Origin: Ilumatobacteraceae bacterium
GTDB taxonomy: Bacteria; Actinomycetota; Acidimicrobiia; Acidimicrobiales; Ilumatobacteraceae
Assembly (NCBI GenBank): GCA_016650435.1
Contig: JAENVT010000498.1
Span: 1 to 7,266 of the forward strand
Direction of reading: 5' to 3'
DNA length: 7,266 bases
The position numbers and the translations under genes are program-made. Positions 1 to 6,276 of the stretch are shown here, in pieces (position 1 is the stretch's first letter; every line of letters starts with the position of its first letter). The notes under the pieces are model-generated. The model searched no databases. It was not told the origin of the DNA and saw only the letters and a list, made by a program, of their open reading frames with translations.

Positions 1-1115
1 AGCGAGCGCTCTGCCGAGGCTTGAGTGATCTGCGGACCTGTGACTTGTGCGCCGTGATCTGCTTCCCACAGCGCCTCCGGTTTGATCAATTCGCGGTTGG
101 CGGGATTGGCAAGCAGCGGTCGCAGGCTGGCCGACACCAACATGTAGCGCCACACCAGCCACGCCTCCCATACGCGCTCGGGTGACATGCTGAACGCGGC
201 CCGTTCGACGACCCAGCCAAGGTTTTCTGTCGTGCCCAGTGCCTCGACGCAGCGGTCGATGATGCCGGGCTCCATGGCCAGGTAGCCGTCGAGATCGCCG
301 AGCCACCCGACGCGGGTTCCCGCTGCGTCACCGTCCAGGGTTGCCCGTGCCTGAGCAACGGTAGCGAACTCGTCGAGACGACCGGCGAGCGACAATGGCG
401 AACCGAGGAGGTAGCCGGCTTGTGTGCCCAGCAGCATTGCGACGTCAACCACTGTGCGACCCATCGGACCCTCGGTCGACAACTGAGCAAGGTAGCTGTC
501 GCGTTCTGGTCCGCCAGGCACGCGGCCCTGACTGGGTCGAAAGCCGAAGACGTTGTTCCAGGCCGCCGGGTTCCGCAGCGAACCCATGTAGTCGCTGCCG
601 TCGGCTACCGGCAGCATGTTCGTCGCCAGGGCCACGGCTGCGCCGCCACTGCTGCCGCCGGCGGTTCGGGTCAGATCGAATGGATTACGTGTCACGCCGA
701 ACACGTCGTTGAAGGTGTGCGAACCGAGACCGAATTCGGGAGCATTGGTTTTACCGATCACGATGCAGCCGGCGGCCTTCATGCGCGCCACCATCACCGA
801 ATCGAAGTCGGGCACGAAGTGCTCGAGCAGCCGCGATCCCATGGTCATGGGCAAGCCTTTTGCGGCGGCGAGATCCTTGATCGCCTGCGGCATTCCGTGC
901 ATCCAACCGCGTGACAGGTCATTGGCAATCTCGTCGTCGCAATCCTTCGCCTCTTCAAGCAAGTCGTCGCTGTCGCGCCGGCTGACGATGGCGTTGACGG
1001 CAGGATTGCGCTCGTCGATGTGGTCGAGGTAGGCGGACATCACCTCACGACACGACACCTCGCGACCATGGATCGCCTCCGACAATTGCGCGGCGGAAAG
1101 TTCAGTGATGCTCAC
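1..1115 (-). CDS. Amidase-signature family hydrolase (3'-truncated by window edge)
   Basis: This open frame runs from a GTG at 1115 to the left edge without a stop, giving 371 codons; the C-terminus lies outside the window. The Ser-cisSer-Lys triad of the amidase signature family is visible: Lys80 (in QAIKDL), cis-Ser155 (in GGSSGG, 153-158) and nucleophile Ser179 (in YMGSLRNPA). The spacings, 75 and 24 residues, match those of fatty acid amide hydrolase (Lys142, Ser217, Ser241). The family hydrolyses carboxylic amides to acid and ammonia or amine, usually in the cytosol; no signal peptide is seen. The GTG is preferred because GAGAGG lies 8 nt upstream, in the 23-bp gap after the amidohydrolase stop, so the two genes are probably co-transcribed. 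The stretch before the nucleophile has Tyr-Met where many members have Gly-Gly, as in a recognised subgroup. The substrate cannot be told; GatA is unlikely because no gatB or gatC is adjacent. Confidence 0.95.
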   Translation of the reverse strand, partial: MSITELSAAQLSEAIHGREVSCREVMSAYLDHIDERNPAVNAIVSRRDSDDLLEEAKDCDDEIANDLSRGWMHGMPQAIKDLAAAKGLPMTMGSRLLEHFVPDFDSVMVARMKAAGCIVIGKTNAPEFGLGSHTFNDVFGVTRNPFDLTRTAGGSSGGAAVALATNMLPVADGSDYMGSLRNPAAWNNVFGFRPSQGRVPGGPERDSYLAQLSTEGPMGRTVVDVAMLLGTQAGYLLGSPLSLAGRLDEFATVAQARATLDGDAAGTRVGWLGDLDGYLAMEPGIIDRCVEALGTTENLGWVVERAAFSMSPERVWEAWLVWRYMLVSASLRPLLANPANRELIKPEALWEADHGAQVTGPQITQASAERS

Positions 1116-1138
1116 GATCGAAGCCTCTCATGTTCGTA
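1116..1138 (-). promoter_or_regulatory. Intergenic ribosome binding site for the amidase
   Basis: This 23-bp gap separates the amidohydrolase stop (TGA, complement of 1139-1141) from the amidase GTG. On the minus strand it reads GAGAGG at 1129-1124 followed by 8 nt and then GTG, a good Shine-Dalgarno arrangement that decides the GTG start. There is no room for a separate promoter or terminator, which supports an operon. Confidence 0.75.
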
Positions 1139-2752
1139 TCAATTTCGGCGGAAGACTTGCGTACCACCGACCCAGGTCTCGTCGACGTTTGCACCCGGAA
1201 CCTCATCGCCGGCGATGGCGGTGATGTCGCGATCGAGCACAACCAGGTCAGCGCGGGCACCGACGGTCAAGGTGCCGGCATCGTCGTCGAAGGCTTGGAA
1301 CGCGCTACCGGCTGTGTATGCATCGATCGCCTGCAGGATCGAAATCCGCTCCTCGGGTACCCAGCCGTCGACCGGCTCGCCCTTGGAATTGCGGCGCGTG
1401 ACAGCAACGGCGAGACCATCGAGCGGACGATGCGACGACACGGGCCAGTCGGATCCGAAGCTCACTCGCGCTCCGAGACGAGCCAGCGTGGCGATCGGAT
1501 ATTGCAGCGAGCTGCGCGCCGGCCCGAGACACGGCATCGTCAGGTCGACCTGCGATGCGTCGAGGCACGCCCACAGCGGCTCAAAGTTGGCGATCACACC
1601 GAGCGAGGCGAACCGGGCCCGGTCCTGGGGATGAACGAGTTGAGTGTGGGCGATGACCGGTCGGCGATCTCGAGGGCCGTTCAGCCGAGCAGCGTGTTCG
1701 ATCGCGTCGAGCGCGATGCGCACCCCGGCATCGCCGATCGCGTGGATGTGGATCTGGAAGCCGTCGGCGTCGAACGTACGCACTGCTTCCTTCAGGCCCT
1801 CCGCCGACCAGTTGGGCAGGCCGCATGAATGTGGTGCGTTCTCGTATGGCTCGAGCAGAAACCCGGTCCCGGCCTCGATCACACCGTCGGCGAAGAACTT
1901 GACGGTTCGCGCGGTCACCCAGGCCGACGTCGCGGTGTCGGCTTCGGCAGCCTGCCGCGCTTCGATAAATCCCGTCCGCTGCAGCGTCCACGTCACGGGA
2001 TCGGCCTTGAACGCGGCGTTGATCCTGCATGTAACTACTCCCCGGCGAGCGCCGTCGGTGTAGACGTCGAGTTCCTCGAGCCCGACGACGGCGTCTTGGC
2101 ACCAGACGATGCCCTCCGAACTCAGTGCATGCATCGCCTCGACAAGCCCACGCTCGCGGGTCGACCGGCTGATGGGCGGCATGTGCGCTTCGACCAACTC
2201 CATCGCGCCGTGTTCCAACAGCATGCCGGTCGGCCGACCATCACCATCTCGCACGATCACGCCGAGCGCCGGCTCGGGAGTCGACGCCGTGAGGTTGCCG
2301 GTAGCAAGCGCTGCGCTGTTGGCCCACAGCGCGTGATAGTCGGTCGGGTAGAGCACGACAGGCCGGTCGCTGCACACGGCGTCGAGCCACTCGGCTCGAC
2401 CCATTCCACCGGGCAGGAGTGGAGGCGCGTAGCAATGGCCGACGATCCAGCGATCGTCCGGGTGAGTAGTGGCCCATTGCCGAACCCGGTCGATGATGGC
2501 GTCGTACGACGTGACCTCGGTGAGGTCGAGTTCGGTTCGATTGATCCCCGCATGCAGCGGATGGGCGTGGCCGTCGCGGAAAGCCGCGACCACGGCCCGA
2601 CCGTTCAGCTGGATGACTTGATCGAACGATGCAGACCCTGCCGCAGCGTCGCCCCCGATCGCCACGATGCGATCGTCTTCGACTGCGATAGAGGTTGCCG
2701 GCTGCCCATCGGAGGTGATGATCGGCCCGTTGGTGAACAGCACGCGTGACAT
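1139..2752 (-). CDS. Amidohydrolase family 3 metal-dependent hydrolase (YtcJ/NfdA-like)
   Basis: A 537-residue protein, the usual length for this family. It begins with the small beta-sandwich segment (residues 1-55, resembling VLFTNGPIITSDG), then the TIM barrel. Metal-binding and catalytic residues are in order: His62 and His64 (DGHAHP), Lys285 (VKFFADG, the candidate carboxylated lysine), His337 (IHIHAIGDA), His369 (IAHT) and catalytic Asp435 (FGSDWPVSS). The C-terminal sandwich returns at about 490-530 (GTLTVGARADLVVLD). Relatives include N-substituted formamide deformylase and many uncharacterised YtcJ-type enzymes that cleave amide or cyclic amide C-N bonds; the actual substrate is not readable from sequence. 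No signal peptide is seen, so the enzyme is probably cytoplasmic. It is the first gene of the minus-strand pair with the amidase. The ATG at 2752 has only a weak GGTGA 12 nt upstream, and TCTAAT ends 6 nt before it, so leaderless initiation is possible. Confidence 0.95.
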   Translation of the reverse strand: MSRVLFTNGPIITSDGQPATSIAVEDDRIVAIGGDAAAGSASFDQVIQLNGRAVVAAFRDGHAHPLHAGINRTELDLTEVTSYDAIIDRVRQWATTHPDDRWIVGHCYAPPLLPGGMGRAEWLDAVCSDRPVVLYPTDYHALWANSAALATGNLTASTPEPALGVIVRDGDGRPTGMLLEHGAMELVEAHMPPISRSTRERGLVEAMHALSSEGIVWCQDAVVGLEELDVYTDGARRGVVTCRINAAFKADPVTWTLQRTGFIEARQAAEADTATSAWVTARTVKFFADGVIEAGTGFLLEPYENAPHSCGLPNWSAEGLKEAVRTFDADGFQIHIHAIGDAGVRIALDAIEHAARLNGPRDRRPVIAHTQLVHPQDRARFASLGVIANFEPLWACLDASQVDLTMPCLGPARSSLQYPIATLARLGARVSFGSDWPVSSHRPLDGLAVAVTRRNSKGEPVDGWVPEERISILQAIDAYTAGSAFQAFDDDAGTLTVGARADLVVLDRDITAIAGDEVPGANVDETWVGGTQVFRRN

Positions 2753-2838
2753 GGCGCGATTAGATCACCGAGTGCCGTCGATGTTTCGGCCCGGATGGCC
2801 GCGGGTACCTTCCAGTCCCCACCTGAGGAGGTAGGAAC
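2753..2838. promoter_or_regulatory. Divergent promoter region between amidohydrolase and SRPBCC genes
   Basis: This 86-bp gap separates two genes transcribed away from each other, so it must hold both promoters or be fed from neither side. On the plus strand TACCTT (2806-2811) fits the actinobacterial TANNNT -10 pattern, with a poor -35 candidate TTTCGG at 2784-2789 (16-nt spacer). It would give a leader of about 20 nt carrying the ribosome binding site. On the minus strand TCTAAT (2764-2759) ends 6 nt before the amidohydrolase ATG, a position expected for leaderless transcripts, though it departs from TANNNT at the second base. No clear operator repeat is visible. The assignments are inferences from position and consensus. 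Confidence 0.4.
2826..2832 (+). promoter_or_regulatory. Strong ribosome binding site of the SRPBCC gene
   Basis: AGGAGGT lies 6 nt before the ATG at 2839. It is the best Shine-Dalgarno sequence in the window and fixes the start. It predicts that this gene is translated more efficiently than its neighbours, whose sites are weak or absent. Confidence 0.85.
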
Positions 2839-3282
2839 ATGTCTGCAGTAACAGCTAGCGCCACGATCGTTGTCGATCGGCCACGAGAGCAGGTTTGGCA
2901 CGCTCTCACCGATCCCGACCTGGTCAGCCAGTATTTCATGGGCGCCACAGTAAAGACCGACTGGCAAGTCGGCCATCCGATCACCTTCACCGGCACGTGG
3001 AAGGACAAGCCCTTCGAAGACAAGGGTGAGATCCTCGACTTCAAGCCGGAGAAGGAAATGACCTACTCGCACTGGAGCCCGTTGAGCGGCAAGGACGACA
3101 CGCCCGACAACTACCACGTTGTTCACATTGCCCTCGATGAGGCCAAGGGCGGCACGAAGGTCACACTCGAGCAGTCGAACCTCAACGGTGACGTCACCGA
3201 AGAGGACCGCAAGAGCCGAGCCGACTACGAGAAGAATTGGGCGGGCACGTTGCAGGGCTTGAAGAAGGTCGCCGAAGCCTGA
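2839..3282 (+). CDS. SRPBCC (START/Bet v1-like) domain protein, AHSA1/CalC-type
   Basis: A complete 147-residue single-domain protein, typical in length for the AHSA1-like branch of the SRPBCC superfamily. The opening strand and helix, with the signature VDRPREQVWHALTDPDLVSQ at about 12-31, match the family start, followed by YFMGA. The strands GHPITFTGTW (45-54) and GEILDFKPEKEMTYSHW (63-79) follow, then VTLEQ (108-112) and a C-terminal helix with NWAGTLQGLKKV (133-144) that closes the hydrophobic cavity. These folds bind hydrophobic ligands; members act as toxin-sequestering, stress-response or cyclase-like proteins, and no catalytic residue is diagnostic here. No signal peptide is present. 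It has a very strong ribosome binding site and is followed by the DinB-like gene after 7 bp. Ligand and role are unknown. Confidence 0.93.
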   Translation: MSAVTASATIVVDRPREQVWHALTDPDLVSQYFMGATVKTDWQVGHPITFTGTWKDKPFEDKGEILDFKPEKEMTYSHWSPLSGKDDTPDNYHVVHIALDEAKGGTKVTLEQSNLNGDVTEEDRKSRADYEKNWAGTLQGLKKVAEA

Positions 3283-3289
3283 CGCCCAC

Positions 3290-3883
3290 GTGGACATCCG
3301 GACCGACCGAGTAGGAGTCCTGATCGACCAACTGGTCGAGTCGAAGGAACTGGCAGCTGCCCGCATCGACGGTCTTACTGCCGATGAGCACTTGTGGGAG
3401 CCGCACGCCGGCATGTGGTCCGTGCGCCCACGCGATGAGGCACGGACTCCCGATGCATTCGGTCCCGGCGAATGGGTGATCGATCACGACAGATCGATCA
3501 ACCCATTCGCCGCTGGACCACTGACGACGATCGCATGGCGGCTGGCACACCTCTGGTCCGGATTCGCCGGTCGGTGGGAATGGACCTTCGGTAGTCGCAG
3601 CATCGAGCCGAAGATGATGATCGACTTCAGCCCTGATCCCGAAGTTGCACTTGGGTCACTCTGGCAGTGCGTGGATCGATGGGCGGCTTCGTTGGAGACC
3701 TTGTCCGACGAGCAGCTCGATGTCGCCGGCTACGGACAGTACCCGTACGGACTCGACCCGGAGATCCCGTTCATCGGGATCATTCGCTGGACGAACCGCG
3801 AGCTGATCCACCACCTCGCCGAGGTCGCCTTGCTGCGCGACTTGTACGCTGCTTACCACACCGTTAGCGCGACGGGCGGATGA
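3290..3883 (+). CDS. DinB superfamily protein (putative metal-dependent transferase-like four-helix protein)
   Basis: A 197-residue protein starting at GTG 3290, 7 bp after the SRPBCC stop and with no Shine-Dalgarno at the right distance, which suggests translational coupling. The DinB four-helix pattern is visible: VGVLIDQLVESKELAAARI (8-26) with WEPH at 36-39, TTIAWRLAHLWSGF (79-92) with candidate metal ligand His87, and the C-terminal helix ELIHHLAEVALLRDLY (171-186) with His174/His175. The last pattern resembles the common ending HHxxEIxxLRDLY of the family. DinB-fold proteins include mycothiol- and bacillithiol-dependent S-transferases and many of unknown role; nothing here identifies the substrate. 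A near-perfect 20-bp inverted repeat lies inside the gene at 3466-3512. The last 20 bp overlap the convergent MDR gene tail-to-tail. Confidence 0.9.
   Translation: MDIRTDRVGVLIDQLVESKELAAARIDGLTADEHLWEPHAGMWSVRPRDEARTPDAFGPGEWVIDHDRSINPFAAGPLTTIAWRLAHLWSGFAGRWEWTFGSRSIEPKMMIDFSPDPEVALGSLWQCVDRWAASLETLSDEQLDVAGYGQYPYGLDPEIPFIGIIRWTNRELIHHLAEVALLRDLYAAYHTVSATGG
3466..3512. repeat. Near-perfect 20-bp inverted repeat within the DinB-like gene
   Basis: Left arm 3466-3485 pairs with right arm 3492-3512 over 20 base pairs, around a 6-nt spacer ACGACA (3486-3491). The only flaw is one unpaired A on the right arm (3500 or 3501). The core of each arm is GATCGATC, itself a palindrome. In RNA this would form a long stable hairpin in the middle of the message; there is no T-run after it and the reading frame continues, so it is not a simple intrinsic terminator. 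Encoded residues are roughly Pro59 to Gly76 of the DinB-like protein. The pairing is seen directly; the function is unknown. Confidence 0.9.
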
Positions 3884-5003
3884 GGAACTTCTGCCCGGTG
3901 GCCTGGCGGGCATGGGTCTTGATCGCATCAAGGCGCAAAGCTCCCGCGAGCGAAACTTCGTCGGTGTAGTGACTGGCGAAGGTCGTGGTCAACTCGGCGA
4001 CGACCCTGTTGCGCAACCGCACCAACCCGTCGAGACCGATCTTGCCGAGGAACGGTGTCAGCAACCAGCCGCCGATCCCCCAGGCCATGCCGAAGTTGCG
4101 GGCGAACTCTGTCGGACCGCGATCGAGGCCACCGTAGATGTAGACCTGCTTGTGCACGGTCGATCCATACCGGCTGTACTCCGTGGCAGTGGCGTTGGCA
4201 GCTGTCTCCATGGCGGCCAGGATCTGGCCGGCTTGCCGACCTCCGCCGATGGCGTCGAACGCAATCGTGGCGCCGGTCGCGACAAGAGCCGCCGTGAGAT
4301 CGTCCATGAAGTCTGACGAGGAGGAGTTGCACACGTAGGTGGCGCCGATGTCGCTGAGGATCTGCTCCTGCTCTTCGCGGCGCACGATGTTGACGAGTGG
4401 CACGTTGTCGGCCAGGCAGATGCGTTGCAACATCTGGCCGAGGTTCGAAGCCGCAGCGGTGTGTACGAGGGCGTGATGACCCTCCATCTTCATCGTCTCC
4501 ACCATGCCGAGCGCGGTGAGGGGGTTGACGAAGCACGACGCCCCGTCCGCCGGGTCGGTGCCGTCGGGGAGGACGAGAGCCAGTGCTGCCGGCACGCAGC
4601 GGTACTCGCCGTAGGTCGCGCCGCCGATGATCGCAACGGTCTTGCCGAGCAGCGCGTGTGCTTCGTGCGACGAACCCGCGACGACGACGACGCCAGCACC
4701 TTCGTTGCCCACCGGCATCGACTGGCCGCTGCGCGACGCCAGGCCGCGCAACGTCAGCGGCGGGATCGGCGCGGTCACGACCGGGTTGTCGTCCGTGCCG
4801 GTAGACGTAGCTGTCTCGGCGTCGGCCGTCGCCAGCAGCAATCCCAAGTCCGACGGATTGATCGGCGCGGCCTCGATGCGCACCAATACCTCGTTCGGCT
4901 GCGGCTGGGGGGTTTCGATCGTCGCGATGGACAGTTCCAGCTGCCCGTCGGGGGTCACGAGCGACCTGATCTGCCTCATGGTGTCGGGGACTTCTGTGGT
5001 CAT
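3864..5003 (-). CDS. MDR superfamily NAD(P)H-dependent oxidoreductase (quinone oxidoreductase / enoyl-thioester-reductase-like)
   Basis: A 379-residue medium-chain dehydrogenase/reductase from ATG 5003. The N-terminal GroES-like domain shows EVLVRIEAAPINPSDLG (38-54), an insert of about 35 residues (59-95), and MPVGNEGAGVVV (96-107). The Rossmann domain has HTAAASNLGQML (181-192) as nucleotide-binding loop, with a candidate cofactor-selecting VNIVRREEQ segment (204-212) and AFDAIGGG (248-255). There are no catalytic or structural zinc cysteines, so it groups with zinc-independent quinone-oxidoreductase or 2-enoyl-thioester-reductase-like members; the insert plus AAASNLG is typical of one such subfamily. 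It probably reduces an activated C=C bond with NAD(P)H in the cytosol; the substrate is unknown. ATG 5003 is preferred over an in-frame ATG at 5051 because GGAG lies 8 nt before it and the longer form would abut the divergent gene. Its 3' end overlaps the DinB-like gene. Confidence 0.92.
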   Translation of the reverse strand: MTTEVPDTMRQIRSLVTPDGQLELSIATIETPQPQPNEVLVRIEAAPINPSDLGLLLATADAETATSTGTDDNPVVTAPIPPLTLRGLASRSGQSMPVGNEGAGVVVVAGSSHEAHALLGKTVAIIGGATYGEYRCVPAALALVLPDGTDPADGASCFVNPLTALGMVETMKMEGHHALVHTAAASNLGQMLQRICLADNVPLVNIVRREEQEQILSDIGATYVCNSSSSDFMDDLTAALVATGATIAFDAIGGGRQAGQILAAMETAANATATEYSRYGSTVHKQVYIYGGLDRGPTEFARNFGMAWGIGGWLLTPFLGKIGLDGLVRLRNRVVAELTTTFASHYTDEVSLAGALRLDAIKTHARQATGQKFLIRPSR

Positions 5004-5049
5004 CGTTTCAGCTCCGGGCTTGGTCGGCGATATCGGTACCCTACCGATC
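5004..5049. promoter_or_regulatory. Compact divergent promoter region, MDR / serine hydrolase
   Basis: These 46 bp are all that separates the two divergent genes. On the minus strand, GGAG (5015-5012) is the MDR ribosome binding site, and TAGGGT (5043-5038) fits TANNNT with room for a leader of about 28 nt. On the plus strand, TACCCT (5037-5042) ends 7 nt before the serine hydrolase ATG, which has no Shine-Dalgarno; this spacing is what a leaderless transcript would show. Both candidate -10 elements sit in the centre of the inverted repeat at 5032-5048. No good -35 is visible for either, so the promoter calls are inference. Confidence 0.4.
5032..5048. repeat. Perfect 7-bp inverted repeat with 3-nt spacer (candidate operator)
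   Basis: ATCGGTA (5032-5038), spacer CCC, TACCGAT (5042-5048): the two arms are perfect complements. It ends one base before the serine hydrolase start codon and lies upstream of the MDR start, where a dimeric repressor (for instance a TetR- or GntR-like protein) could control both genes. No regulator gene is in the window, so the operator role is inferred. Confidence 0.5.
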
Positions 5050-6258
5050 ATGAGCGAGTCGGATTTTGCGAACGACGGGCTCGCCCGGCTTCACGACCGT
5101 ATGGCTTGGCACGCGGAGAGCGGGCAGATGCCGGGCCTGATCTCGCTCGTGGCTCGCAAGGGCGAACCACACGTCGACGTGGTCGGCACGCCGTCGTTCG
5201 ACGACTCTTCACCGTTGCGGCGCGATGCCATCTTCCGCATTGCCTCGTTGACGAAACCGATCGCCGCTGCCGTGGCAATGATGCTCATCGACGATGGCTT
5301 GTTGCATCTCGACGATGCTGTCGATCAGTACCTACCCGAACTCGCCAATCGCCGCGTTCTTCGCGAACTTGGTGCCGCGCTCGACGACACCGTGCCCGCC
5401 AAACGAGCTATCACCGTCGACGATCTGCTTTCGTTTCGGCTCGGCTTCGGAGTGGTCATGGCGCCCCCCGGCACGTATCCCATCCAGGTCGCCGAGGACG
5501 AGTTGCAGCTCAAGACCCTCGGCCCTCCTTGGCCGCCAACACCGCATTCGCCCGACGAGTGGATGCGACAGTTCGGGTCGCTTCCTTTGATGCACCAGCC
5601 GGGGGAATCGTGGATGTACAACACAGGCTCGCAGGTGCTCGGCGTGTTGATCGAACGTGTCGCTGGCAAGCCGTTGGAAGTGTTCATGCGCGAGCGGCTC
5701 TTCGAACCGCTCGGCATGGCCGATACGAGTTTCAGCGTGCCTGCCGACAAGCTGCACCGGCTCACCACCGCGTATGCACCTGATCCTGCAAGCGGTGCGT
5801 TGGACGTGCTCGACGGTGTGGTCGACAGTTACTGGAGTCAGCCGCCCGCGTTCCCGAACGCGTCCGGCTGGCTGGTGTCGACGATCGACGACTTCTGGGC
5901 GTTCGTGTCGATGCTTCTCAATAAGGGCACAGTGGGCGGCGAACGGATCGTGTCGTCGCGATCGATCGCACTGATGACCACCGATCGACTGAACGGCCCG
6001 CAACGCGCCGCCGCCGAACTCTTCGTTGGTGCGCATTCCGGTTGGGGTCTCGGTATGGCCACACCAGCAGCCGGCGACCCGCTGCGAGATGTTCCGCATG
6101 GCTTCGGTTGGACCGGAGGCACCGGCACGGTTTGGTACAGCGATCCCGACACCGGACTGACCGGCGTGCTGTTGACCCAGCGAGGGATGACGTCGCCTCA
6201 ACCGCCGGAGGTGATGACCGACTTCTGGCGCTTGGCGTACGGGGCCCTCAGCAACTGA
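5050..6258 (+). CDS. Serine hydrolase, beta-lactamase/class C fold (EstB/PBP4*-like)
   Basis: A 402-residue protein of the beta-lactamase-related serine hydrolase family. The active-site SxxK is Ser66-Leu-Thr-Lys69 in FRIASLTKPIAAA (62-74). The second motif tyrosine is Tyr190 in WMYNTGSQVLGVLIERVAGK (188-207). HGFGWTGGTGT (350-360) stands where class C enzymes have KTG or HxG, and VDDLLSFRLGFG (123-134) is the family's usual LLxxxxG region. There is no signal peptide, so it is likely cytoplasmic and an esterase, amidase or transesterase rather than a secreted beta-lactamase; substrate unknown. ATG 5050 is chosen because the fold begins soon after it; an upstream in-frame ATG at 4627 would read antisense through the MDR gene. 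There is no Shine-Dalgarno, so it may be leaderless. cydA follows 18 bp downstream. Confidence 0.93.
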   Translation: MSESDFANDGLARLHDRMAWHAESGQMPGLISLVARKGEPHVDVVGTPSFDDSSPLRRDAIFRIASLTKPIAAAVAMMLIDDGLLHLDDAVDQYLPELANRRVLRELGAALDDTVPAKRAITVDDLLSFRLGFGVVMAPPGTYPIQVAEDELQLKTLGPPWPPTPHSPDEWMRQFGSLPLMHQPGESWMYNTGSQVLGVLIERVAGKPLEVFMRERLFEPLGMADTSFSVPADKLHRLTTAYAPDPASGALDVLDGVVDSYWSQPPAFPNASGWLVSTIDDFWAFVSMLLNKGTVGGERIVSSRSIALMTTDRLNGPQRAAAELFVGAHSGWGLGMATPAAGDPLRDVPHGFGWTGGTGTVWYSDPDTGLTGVLLTQRGMTSPQPPEVMTDFWRLAYGALSN

Positions 6259-6276
6259 CGGTGGTACGTTGCCGAG

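Noticed and set aside
86..490. 134-codon minus-strand open frame within the amidase
   Set aside because: Out of frame with the amidase, whose catalytic triad and spacing are intact in the other frame.
594..615. Inverted repeat GCTGCCG / CGGCAGC in the amidase gene
   Set aside because: A 7-bp stem with an 8-nt loop inside coding sequence is near chance level in GC-rich DNA.
2605..3414. 269-codon minus-strand open frame across the divergent promoter and SRPBCC gene
   Set aside because: Antisense to a clear SRPBCC protein and in a different frame from the amidohydrolase; no domain features.
3892..3912. Hairpin TGCCCG / CGGGCA just after the DinB-like stop as a terminator
   Set aside because: Only 6 bp with a 9-nt loop and no T-run, and it lies in MDR coding sequence; too weak to call.
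4627..5049. 141-codon upstream extension of the serine hydrolase frame
   Set aside because: It would read antisense through the MDR N-terminus and adds no family-like sequence; the fold starts just after ATG 5050.
5004..5051. 16-residue longer MDR start at ATG 5051
   Set aside because: It would share the CATG with the divergent gene's start, removes all promoter space, and lacks a ribosome binding site, whereas ATG 5003 has GGAG at 8 nt.
4425..5783. 452-codon plus-strand open frame across the MDR gene and the serine hydrolase
   Set aside because: Arg-rich, no recognisable domain, and in a different frame from the serine hydrolase that it overlaps; a shadow.
5958..5969. 12-bp perfect palindrome built from overlapping CGATCG
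   Set aside because: Explained by the general excess of CGATCG in this window and lies mid-gene; not treated as a site of its own.
4627..6258. Secreted beta-lactamase conferring resistance
   Set aside because: No signal peptide, and the KTG position reads WTGG; the sequence fits the general serine hydrolase/esterase branch, so a resistance role is unsupported.
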